From: an uncultured Ignavibacteria bacterium
GTDB lineage: Bacteria; Bacteroidota; Ignavibacteria; Ignavibacteriales; Melioribacteraceae
Reading direction: 5' to 3'
NCBI GenBank assembly: GCA_937930275.1
Contig: CALGLM010000068.1
Span: forward strand, 1 to 5,979
Length of the DNA stretch: 5,979 nt
Position 1 is the stretch's first letter. Each line of letters begins with the position of its first letter. Under the pieces are notes generated by a model. The model did no database searches. It saw only the letters and a list, made by a program, of their open reading frames with translations, and was not told the origin of the DNA. The position numbers were made by a program, and so were the translations under genes. Shown here in pieces: positions 1 to 5,785 of the stretch.

Positions 1-366
1 TATGAAAATAAAATTGAGGATTCAATAATATTTGGTGATAATTATTCCGTATATCAAATTTTTTCCAATTTGGTAGATAATGCAATTAAGTTTACTAATA
101 AAGGGGGAATTAAGTTAACATTATATAACGAAGAAGGAAAAATTATTTGCTGCGTTCAAGATAGCGGAGTGGGAATAAGCGAAGAGTATTTGCCAATATT
201 ATTTACTCCTTTTAGCCAAGAGCAGCAAGGTTACACGCGAAGTTTTGAAGGAAACGGATTAGGTTTGGCAATTGTTAAAAAATATTGTGAACTTAACGGT
301 GCCGATATAACTTGCAATAGTAAAAAAGGTGAAGGGAGCTGTTTTAAGGTCAGTTTTACAAAATAG
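1..366 (+). CDS. Sensor histidine kinase, C-terminal ATPase domain (partial, 5' end outside window)
   Basis: The reading frame is open from base 1 and ends at TAG 364-366, giving 121 visible residues. They form the second half of a HATPase_c domain, which binds ATP and phosphorylates the kinase's own histidine. Visible motifs, numbered from the first codon, are the N box (N23-L-V-D-N27-A-I-K-F), the G1 box (D54-S-G-V-G58), the F box (F68-T-P-F71) and the G2 box (G84-N-G-L-G88). The protein stops soon after the domain, so no receiver domain follows and it is not a hybrid kinase with a C-terminal receiver. The histidine (HisKA) region and sensor part lie upstream of the window, so the signal is unknown. 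The TTG at base 70 falls inside the N box and is not a real start. The gene converges with the patatin gene across a 69-bp gap, so the two are not co-transcribed. Confidence 0.93.
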   Translation, partial: YENKIEDSIIFGDNYSVYQIFSNLVDNAIKFTNKGGIKLTLYNEEGKIICCVQDSGVGISEEYLPILFTPFSQEQQGYTRSFEGNGLGLAIVKKYCELNGADITCNSKKGEGSCFKVSFTK

Positions 367-435
367 AAAATGGTGCTATATTATAGAATATTTTCGCATT
401 AAACCATTAATTGCAAATTAGGGGAATAATTATAT

Positions 436-1290
436 TTACTTGACGGTAGGTATTAAACTTAAATTTTTTAATACCCTCATTCCTTCTTTATAACCTTGCT
501 GAATCCTTCTTTTAATATCTTCGGGGTTAAATGCGAAAGTTCCGTCTATAAAATTCCATAAATCTTCTTGGGGAATAACCCAATAAATTTTTGCATCGGA
601 TTCGTTTTTTTCTTTTGCCCAAAAATCTCCCCATTGGTTAGTAGTAACGGCAATTATTATATCGCACTTTTCTTTTATAACCGGCGCTATAGGTGTGTTA
701 GCTCCAAAAAAAGGAATACCTCCGTCATAGTAATCGTTACCGTCAATTGTAACTTTATCAAAAATTACCGGCATTGCTGTTGTTGCAAGTAAATACCGGA
801 TTATTTTTTCTTCCGTTAAATGGTTTAACTTTATATACTCGGGTTTGTTAAGTTTGTTGTTAAAAACCGAAACGTAACATATTCCTTTAAATGAATATAT
901 CTTTTCAAAATCCACGTATTTTTCAATAAAGTTTTTTACGCTTTCCTGCGAAAAAGCACCGATTGAAATGTATTTATTAATTGCAGATTTAATATAACTA
1001 CCCGCAGTTTTTAACTGGGGAAACATCATTTTATCAATAAAAGGAGTCAACTTTAAATTTAAGTTTTCGGTTGTAGGTTTTGTAATTTGTTCTAATGTTA
1101 AATTATTCCAAATATTTTCGGCTTTGTTATAATCCCCGTTTACAAATAAAACGGCATTAAGTGCACCGATTGAAGTGCCCGAAATTACACTTATATGTTT
1201 ATCCAGTTTTAACTTACGCAAAGCTTTCCAAACACCTATTTCGTATGCGCCTTTTGCGCCGCCCCCGCTAAAAACCAATCCTATTTTCAA
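436..1290 (-). CDS. Patatin-like phospholipase family protein
   Basis: This 284-residue protein is predicted to be a Ser-Asp dyad lipid acyl hydrolase. The glycine-rich oxyanion-hole segment is at residues 8-16 (S-G-G-G-A-K-G-A-Y). The nucleophile elbow G38-T-S40-I-G is followed by the D189-G-G motif carrying the catalytic Asp. All catalytic elements are present and the length suits a stand-alone cytoplasmic bacterial patatin. There is no signal peptide and no C-terminal barrel, so it is not the secreted type V form. The start is TTG (1288-1290 on the minus strand), supported by an AAGGAG ribosome-binding site 6 nt upstream and by the glycine-rich motif sitting at the very N-terminus as usual in the family. 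It is the last gene of the leftward cluster, 14 bp after the iron transporter gene and probably co-transcribed with it. Substrate is unknown; phospholipid or another acyl lipid is likely. Confidence 0.93.
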   Translation of the reverse strand: MKIGLVFSGGGAKGAYEIGVWKALRKLKLDKHISVISGTSIGALNAVLFVNGDYNKAENIWNNLTLEQITKPTTENLNLKLTPFIDKMMFPQLKTAGSYIKSAINKYISIGAFSQESVKNFIEKYVDFEKIYSFKGICYVSVFNNKLNKPEYIKLNHLTEEKIIRYLLATTAMPVIFDKVTIDGNDYYDGGIPFFGANTPIAPVIKEKCDIIIAVTTNQWGDFWAKEKNESDAKIYWVIPQEDLWNFIDGTFAFNPEDIKRRIQQGYKEGMRVLKNLSLIPTVK

Positions 1291-1294
1291 GCAA

Positions 1295-1300
1295 AGCTCC
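1295..1300 (-). promoter_or_regulatory. Ribosome-binding site deciding the TTG start of the patatin gene
   Basis: Read on the minus strand the sequence is AAGGAG, 6 nt before the TTG codon at 1288-1290. It lies just inside the 14-bp gap after the stop of the preceding gene. It is the clearest Shine-Dalgarno sequence I see in the window; the other starts checked lack one this good. Confidence 0.7.
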
Positions 1301-1304
1301 TTAT

Positions 1305-2171
1305 TTATATATCAATTTTAAAGTAAACTCTAACAACGTAACCAATTAAAAATGAAATTGAGGCAACTCCTAAGCTTATATAAAGCATTTCAAAAAAACG
1401 TTCTTTAAAAGGAAGTTCTTTTGCAACCGAGATATAAAAATTAAAAAACAATATAATTAAAATTGCAACCATCATAGTAATTGCTATATTTAATAAATAA
1501 CTTGTAAATATAAAAAATGGTGCTACCAATAAAATAACCGTAAAAATATAAGCTATTCCGGTATATAGACTGGATTTTGCCGCATCCTGTCCGCTATCTT
1601 CTTGTCTTTGCGATAAAAATTCGCTTGCAGACATAGATAACGAAGCGGAAATACCAGTTATTAAGCCTAAAAAAGCAATTAAACGACTATTTTGTATTGC
1701 TAAAGTAAAACCGGCTAACGCTCCCGTTAACTCAACAAGTGCATCGTTTAAGCCAAGCACAACCGAACCCATATAATTTAACTTCTCTTCGTTTATTAAA
1801 TTAATTAATTCTTTTTCGTGCCTCTCTTCGTCACGTAAAAATTGCTCAATTTCGGGTATTGTCGTTCCTATTTGCTTATAAATCTCTTCAGCTTTTTTCT
1901 CACCGTTTTCCATTAGTTTTAACGAAAAAGTTAAGCCTAAAATTTGAGCGATAAAAGTATAAAAAAACACTTTAATATTATTCGGCTTTATATCTTTATC
2001 GGTATATTTTTTAAGCTTTTCCCAATGTTCTTTTTCGTTTTCGGCAATATCGCTTAATATTTTTTTATTTTCGGGTTCTTTAACTTTTTCGGCTAAGTTT
2101 TTGTAGATTAAATAACTGTTAATTTCGTCTAATTGAATAGCACATAAGGCATTTGAAATTTTTGTTTCCAT
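1305..2171 (-). CDS. Ferritin-like/VIT1 fusion membrane protein (MbfA/Er-VIT1 type iron transporter)
   Basis: This 288-residue protein has two parts. Residues 1-130 are a rubrerythrin/ferritin-like four-helix domain with candidate di-iron ligands E16, E46-x-x-H49, E88 or E91, and E115-x-x-H118. Residues 131-288 are a VIT1/CCC1-type membrane domain. It begins with the family signature G140-L-N-D-A-L-V-E147-L-T-G, has a second conserved stretch around S-M-S-A-S-E-F-L-S, and contains about five hydrophobic helices. The length and domain order match the membrane-bound ferritin family (MbfA). Characterised rhizobial members move iron out of the cytoplasm and protect against iron and peroxide stress; the same role here is inferred. 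The ATG start lacks a clear Shine-Dalgarno sequence. A 64-bp AT-rich gap separates it from the upstream DedA-like gene, so it may have its own promoter. The patatin gene follows 14 bp downstream. I cannot see a Fur-type box with confidence. Confidence 0.92.
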   Translation of the reverse strand: METKISNALCAIQLDEINSYLIYKNLAEKVKEPENKKILSDIAENEKEHWEKLKKYTDKDIKPNNIKVFFYTFIAQILGLTFSLKLMENGEKKAEEIYKQIGTTIPEIEQFLRDEERHEKELINLINEEKLNYMGSVVLGLNDALVELTGALAGFTLAIQNSRLIAFLGLITGISASLSMSASEFLSQRQEDSGQDAAKSSLYTGIAYIFTVILLVAPFFIFTSYLLNIAITMMVAILIILFFNFYISVAKELPFKERFFEMLYISLGVASISFLIGYVVRVYFKIDI

Positions 2172-2235
2172 AGTAATTTTATCTTAAATTTATATTATCA
2201 ACAATCAAAATATATAAAATAAGTTCATTAATATT

Positions 2236-2793
2236 TTAATTGTAAAATTGTTTATTTTTTTTCTCCCAAATTTTTATACCTACCCAAATAACAATTAGTC
2301 CCGTTACTCCGGAAATTATTCCCAAAGTTTTACCATGTTTAGCCAGAATATATAAATACGGAAAAGAAAGAAGGTAAAAAATACCAAACCAAATGATATT
2401 GGCAATGATCGAGTTTAAGGTAAACTTTAACGGCGAGTATCTTTTAATTCCTAATAATATCGGAATAAATTGGTTAATGTAGTTAAAAACTTTACATCCG
2501 TAAATCCATAAAATAGGATTAGTTAAAATAAAAGATGTTTTTTGAACAACCAAACTTACTAAACCTGCGTTTTTAGTTAAATAGTTTTGTTCTTTTTTAT
2601 TTCCGAGATAAAGTCCTAAAATATACATTAATATATCGCCGCTTAATCCCGCCGCACAAACAAGCAGATAAAAAGATAGCAAATTATTTGAATTTTCTCC
2701 GAGTAATATCATTCCCGAAATAAACGCAACGGGAATTCCGGCTCTATCAAATACGGAAATAAAAACTAAAGTAAGTAAAGCAAAGTTATCCAT
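2236..2793 (-). CDS. Divergent DedA/VTT-family membrane protein
   Basis: This is a 185-residue, strongly hydrophobic protein with membrane segments near residues 4-31, 38-63, 94-116, 126-147 and 155-176. The pattern fits the DedA (SNARE-associated/VTT) family: a G-D-x-x-x-Y-x-x-G-x-x-x-G stretch (G52 to G64) and a Q-F-I-P-I-L-L-G-I segment (108-116) followed by K-F-x-x-x-x-x-x-x-x-x-I-W. DedA proteins are linked to lipid-carrier recycling and envelope homeostasis. This one is unusual. The two arginines of the usual G-R-F-I-P-G-V-R segment appear as K101 and N107 in my alignment, and the acidic residue of the N-terminal P-G-E/D motif is replaced around S26-G27. I chose the ATG at 2791-2793, two bases after the upstream stop. 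A TTG 12 bases further upstream (2803-2805) would add four residues and overlap the J-domain gene. A transport function is uncertain. Confidence 0.75.
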   Translation of the reverse strand: MDNFALLTLVFISVFDRAGIPVAFISGMILLGENSNNLLSFYLLVCAAGLSGDILMYILGLYLGNKKEQNYLTKNAGLVSLVVQKTSFILTNPILWIYGCKVFNYINQFIPILLGIKRYSPLKFTLNSIIANIIWFGIFYLLSFPYLYILAKHGKTLGIISGVTGLIVIWVGIKIWEKKNKQFYN

Positions 2794-2795
2794 TT

Positions 2796-3590
2796 TTAAC
2801 AGCAATCAAAAAGACATTCTAAAATAGCACAAGCAGCACATGCACTTGTTGCGGCATCCCCTTTATCAACATATCTTCCTCCAACGTTATAAACTTGTCT
2901 GCGTTGTTGTACTAAAGGATGATTGGGGTCGTAACGTTCCAAAATAGCAATTATTTGGTCTGCGTCATTTGTTCTTCCCTGCATAATTAAAATATTGGCT
3001 TTAGTTGCCAAAAACTCGGGGGCAGGTGAACCGAGCATGCTTATAGCTTTATCAATTGTATTTAATGCAACTAAAAAATCACCTGCATGAGCGGCAACAA
3101 TTGCTTTGTAATGATAAAAATCGGGGTCGTTTGCTAATGCGGGTTCCAAATTTTCAAGTTTTTTCATATCATTATAAGCAAGTCTATAGTTGCCTGTTTC
3201 GGAAGCGAGTTTGATTCTAAGCTCCAACAAATAAGATGTTTCGCCGAAACGGGAAATTAAGGAATTAATTAAATTTTCGGCTTCGTAATATTGGCGTCTT
3301 TGCAAAAAGGATTCAAACTGCGATACTTCTGCAGAAAAATTTCCGGAATTATTTTGATTATAATTAGATGACGAATAGTTTGAAGAATGCTGATTATTCA
3401 ATAAAAAATCTTTTGCCTGTGTAATTTGAATAAATTTTTCATGCATCACTTCTTTTACCGCTTCGTCTGCACTTTGATATAAATCAGGATGATATTTTCG
3501 TGAAAGTTTGCGATAAGCAGCAATTATTTCTTCTTGTGTAGGGTTTGTTGTTTGAAGTTTTAATATGTTTATTGCCTCATCTCTTGTCAT
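2796..3590 (-). CDS. J-domain (DnaJ-like) protein with TPR repeats and Cys-rich C-terminus
   Basis: This 264-residue protein has an N-terminal J domain (about residues 2-64) with the diagnostic H34-P-D36 tripeptide, which stimulates the ATPase of a DnaK/Hsp70 partner. A low-complexity Asn/Ser/Tyr linker follows (65-86). Next comes a helical region (about 88-232) with three to four TPR-like helix pairs, containing patterns such as Y-x-E-A-E, N-Y-R-L-A-Y and D-F-L-V-A-L-N, likely for binding client proteins. The last 14 residues carry five cysteines (C251, C254, C259, C263, C264). There is no G/F region and no central CxxCxGxG zinc domain, so it is not DnaJ itself but a specialised J protein. 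The ATG overlaps the end of the DUF5685-like gene by 14 bp, and the DedA-like ATG follows two bases after this stop, so translation is probably coupled. The client and the role of the cysteines are unknown. Confidence 0.9.
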   Translation of the reverse strand: MTRDEAINILKLQTTNPTQEEIIAAYRKLSRKYHPDLYQSADEAVKEVMHEKFIQITQAKDFLLNNQHSSNYSSSNYNQNNSGNFSAEVSQFESFLQRRQYYEAENLINSLISRFGETSYLLELRIKLASETGNYRLAYNDMKKLENLEPALANDPDFYHYKAIVAAHAGDFLVALNTIDKAISMLGSPAPEFLATKANILIMQGRTNDADQIIAILERYDPNHPLVQQRRQVYNVGGRYVDKGDAATSACAACAILECLFDCC

Positions 3591-4407
3591 CTTTTTCCCG
3601 TTTTTTATTTATATAATTAATAATTCCGTATGTTAATATATTTTGCATTATTTCTTTCCAAGGGTTACTTGTTAAGCTAATTAGTATAGAAAGTTTACTT
3701 ATTAAATTTTGTAAATTACCGAAAGCCGTTTCAAGTTCTCTTTCGTCTTTTATCGGATTAAAATTATTCTCTTTTATATCTTCATAATAATCGGCAATCG
3801 AATCGGTAAATATAAGAATATCGGATATATAATTACAAATTTCGGTTAATAAATTATCCGAAATATTAATTCCCAATTTTTTTAACGAATTGTAATATAA
3901 ATTAGAAGTTAACGGACGATACAACAAGCAAAGTTCGTTTAAGTTCTTTGCTTCAAGTTCATTTATTTTATCTAAATTTTTAGGGTTATAAATTTGTTTG
4001 TCGGTAATATTAAGAAAGCTGTAAGCAGTATCAAAGTACTTTTTGTACAAACCGATAAACATTTTGGCTTTAATGCTATTATCATCTCTTATTTTATCAT
4101 CTAAAAAAGAATATGCGGCAATTACGGAAAAATAAAAAACTACTTTGTTTTCCTCTTCGGTCAAAATATGGATTGGCTTTTTTACAATAGGAAACCCGGT
4201 ACACAATACTTTTTTAGATTGTTTGTTTAATTTATTAAAACCAAAATATAAATAAAGTAAAAAGTCTGCCTCGTAAATATAAAAAAGAGATAAAGGACGT
4301 GCCCCTTTGTTTTTAACGGCAACACAACCGGTACAATGGGTTAAGTGTATTGTATCCGATAAATTTTTATTAAGACGACTTTTAACCGGGCGTAGTATTC
4401 CGATCAT
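3577..4407 (-). CDS. DUF5685-like protein of unknown function
   Basis: This is a 276-residue, mostly helical protein without an obvious signal peptide. I assign it to the DUF5685-like family from remembered motif patterns: an N-terminal M-I-G-I-L-R-P-V-K start, a C25-x-x-C28 pair followed by R37-P and a Y-x-x-D-F-L-L-Y segment, a further cysteine at C69, an Asp-rich A-Y-S-F-L-D103-D-K-I-R-D-D motif, and a second motif D202-x-x-x-D206-x-x-E-D210 ending in N217-P. The biochemical function is unknown. The two Asp motifs, about 100 residues apart in a helical protein, resemble metal-diphosphate sites of isoprenoid synthases (see findings). Its ATG directly abuts the stop codon of the zinc-ribbon/TM2 gene, and its TGA lies 14 bp inside the J-domain gene. 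The three proteins are therefore probably made together and may act together. The family assignment is from memory, not a search. Confidence 0.72.
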   Translation of the reverse strand: MIGILRPVKSRLNKNLSDTIHLTHCTGCVAVKNKGARPLSLFYIYEADFLLYLYFGFNKLNKQSKKVLCTGFPIVKKPIHILTEEENKVVFYFSVIAAYSFLDDKIRDDNSIKAKMFIGLYKKYFDTAYSFLNITDKQIYNPKNLDKINELEAKNLNELCLLYRPLTSNLYYNSLKKLGINISDNLLTEICNYISDILIFTDSIADYYEDIKENNFNPIKDERELETAFGNLQNLISKLSILISLTSNPWKEIMQNILTYGIINYINKKREKDDKR

Positions 4408-4755
4408 TTACATACTTTTTGCCGTGTTGTAGGCGTCAACGGCACTCCATATAGCAACGGCGAACCAACCGATACCTAATGAAATAAACGAAAAGAAAAC
4501 TGCAAGCCCAAACATTAATAATCCTTTGCTTGCTTTTCCGAGATACAACTGCCCTAATCCCACAATTAATAGGCTTAATACTAATGCTAAAACCGGACTT
4601 TTTTTGCCGGTTTTTAAACTGTTAAAATTATTTTGGTAATTATTTGTTGTTTGAGAGTTATTACCGTATTCGTTTCCTCCTTGTACCGTTATACCGCAAA
4701 TAGGGCAAAATTTTGAAGAATCCGAAATTTGATTTTTGCAATTGGGACAAATCAT
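4408..4755 (-). CDS. Zinc-ribbon and TM2-like domain membrane protein
   Basis: This small 115-residue protein begins with a zinc ribbon, C3-x-x-C6 and C17-x-x-C20, each pair in a C-P-x-C context. A Gln/Asn/Gly-rich flexible linker follows (about 25-49). The C-terminal part has two hydrophobic helices (about 53-71 and 78-105) with the TM2-like pattern S-P-V-L-A-L, G-L-G-Q-L-Y-L-G, K-G-L and a closing W-x-A-V-D-A-Y. Such proteins are common in bacteria and their function is not known; the zinc ribbon probably serves protein-protein contact on the cytoplasmic side. It is the first gene of the leftward cluster and faces pstS across a 148-bp divergent region. Its TAA stop is immediately followed by the ATG of the DUF5685-like gene with no gap. 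No good Shine-Dalgarno sequence precedes the ATG. Confidence 0.88.
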   Translation of the reverse strand: MICPNCKNQISDSSKFCPICGITVQGGNEYGNNSQTTNNYQNNFNSLKTGKKSPVLALVLSLLIVGLGQLYLGKASKGLLMFGLAVFFSFISLGIGWFAVAIWSAVDAYNTAKSM

Positions 4756-4903
4756 ATGCCATAAACCTTATGTAATTTGAATTTTAAAATTAACAAATAA
4801 TCAATAAAATTGCGAAACCTTTTTTAAATAAAATTTTAACAATAATTTAATAATATCTATTGTATAAATATTTGTAATTTAGCAGGTTAAACTTATAAAA
4901 CTA
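4756..4903. promoter_or_regulatory. Divergent intergenic region with the presumed promoters of the TM2 cluster and of pstSC
   Basis: This 148-bp, very AT-rich stretch separates two diverging transcription units, so both promoters should lie here. I see no exact match to the Bacteroidota consensus (TTTG near -33, TAnnTTTG near -7). Partial matches exist: TAATTTAG at 4875-4882 towards pstS, and, on the minus strand, TTTG near 4796 followed by TACATAAG towards the TM2 gene. AT-only palindromes are present at 4780-4791 (12 bp) and 4829-4838 (10 bp). No pho-box-like direct repeat could be identified. The promoter role is inferred from gene arrangement. Confidence 0.4.
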
Positions 4904-5785
4904 ATGAAAAAAATTGTTATAATATTCCTTTTAGTCTTAATGGGATGCAACACAAATACCGGTAAAAAAGAGACGATAATAATAAAAGGAAGCGATACAA
5001 TGGTAAATTTGTCAAAAATTTGGGCAATTGAGTTTATGAAACAATACCCAAATATTTCTGTACAGATAAACGGCGGAGGTAGCGGTACGGGTATTGCAGC
5101 TTTATTAAACAATACTGGCCAAATTGCTAATGTAAGCAGAGAGTTGAAACAATCCGAAACTAAAAAAGCTAAGTTGCATAATTTAATAATAAAAAAGCAT
5201 ATTGTAGCTTTAGATGCTATTGCAATAATTGTTAACAAAAACAATAAAATTGATTCGCTCGATTTTTATCAGTTAAAACAAATTTTTACGGGAAAAATTA
5301 ATAACTGGAAGCAATTAGGGGGATCATCTGCTAAAATTACTTTATTTGGAAGAGAAAATAGCAGCGGCACTTACGAATTTGTTAAAAACGTTATACTTAA
5401 TAATTCAAACGAAAACACGAATTATGATTTTGATTCTTCAACCCAAGTTTTACAAGGTACAAGTTCGCTTGCCGAAGCAATTGCCGGAGACGTTTCGGCT
5501 ATCGGATACGGCAGTTTGGGTTATTTTGCAAAAAGAAATGATGTAAAAATTATTAAAATTAAGAAAAATAAGACGGATATTGCGGTTAATTTAATACAGC
5601 ATAAACAAATAAATTACAAATATATATGGAACGGAAATTATCCTTTGGCAAGGTATCTTTATTGTTTTACAACAAGTTTTAATAATAATGCAGTTATTAA
5701 GTATATAAATTTTGTTAAATCGCAAAACGGACAAAAATTAGTAAAAGAAATGGAATACATACCGCTAACTTATGCCAATAAATAA
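4904..5785 (+). CDS. pstS: Phosphate ABC transporter substrate-binding lipoprotein PstS
   Basis: This 293-residue protein binds phosphate outside the cytoplasmic membrane and delivers it to the PstCAB transporter. A lipoprotein signal peptide is clear: M-K-K, a hydrophobic core, and the lipobox L12-M-G-C15, so it is expected to be lipid-anchored at C15. PstS-family motifs follow: G29-S-D-T-M near the mature N-terminus, G57-G-G-S-G-T-G63 as part of the phosphate-binding loop, S78-R-E, the V-A-L-D-A-I-A-I strand (101-108), I-F-T-G-K-I-N-N-W (127-135) and G149-R-E-N-S-S-G-T-Y157. The length is within the normal range for a compact PstS. The ATG has no strong Shine-Dalgarno sequence, but the signal peptide fixes the start. 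It overlaps pstC by 14 bp, so the two are co-transcribed and probably translationally coupled. In many bacteria this operon is induced by phosphate starvation; a regulatory site could not be seen here. Confidence 0.96.
   Translation: MKKIVIIFLLVLMGCNTNTGKKETIIIKGSDTMVNLSKIWAIEFMKQYPNISVQINGGGSGTGIAALLNNTGQIANVSRELKQSETKKAKLHNLIIKKHIVALDAIAIIVNKNNKIDSLDFYQLKQIFTGKINNWKQLGGSSAKITLFGRENSSGTYEFVKNVILNNSNENTNYDFDSSTQVLQGTSSLAEAIAGDVSAIGYGSLGYFAKRNDVKIIKIKKNKTDIAVNLIQHKQINYKYIWNGNYPLARYLYCFTTSFNNNAVIKYINFVKSQNGQKLVKEMEYIPLTYANK

Noticed and set aside
1..366. The histidine kinase as the phosphate sensor (PhoR) for pstSC
   Set aside because: Only the ATPase domain is visible, it is more than 4.5 kb from pstS with opposite-strand genes between, and nothing ties it to phosphate sensing.
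367..435. Possible bidirectional terminator between the converging kinase and patatin genes
   Set aside because: A weak hairpin (GCATTAA at 396-402 with TTAATTGC at 407-414, one bulge) is present, but it is AT-rich and has no T-run on either strand, so I cannot support it as a terminator.
568..792. Plus-strand open frame of 74 codons
   Set aside because: It lies wholly inside the patatin gene on the opposite strand, and its product is a Cys/Tyr/Phe-rich shadow without any domain pattern.
2172..2235. Promoter for the MbfA-type gene in the 64-bp gap
   Set aside because: There is an ATATTTTG stretch on the minus strand, but the spacing does not match TAnnTTTG and no -33 element is clear; composition alone could explain it.
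4879..5244. Minus-strand open frame of 121 codons opposite pstS
   Set aside because: pstS is well supported by motifs on the other strand; the hydrophobic translation is the antisense of its Asn/Lys/Ile-rich codons.
5346..5546. Plus-strand open frame of 66 codons within pstS
   Set aside because: It is an out-of-frame shadow of the pstS coding region with no recognisable features.
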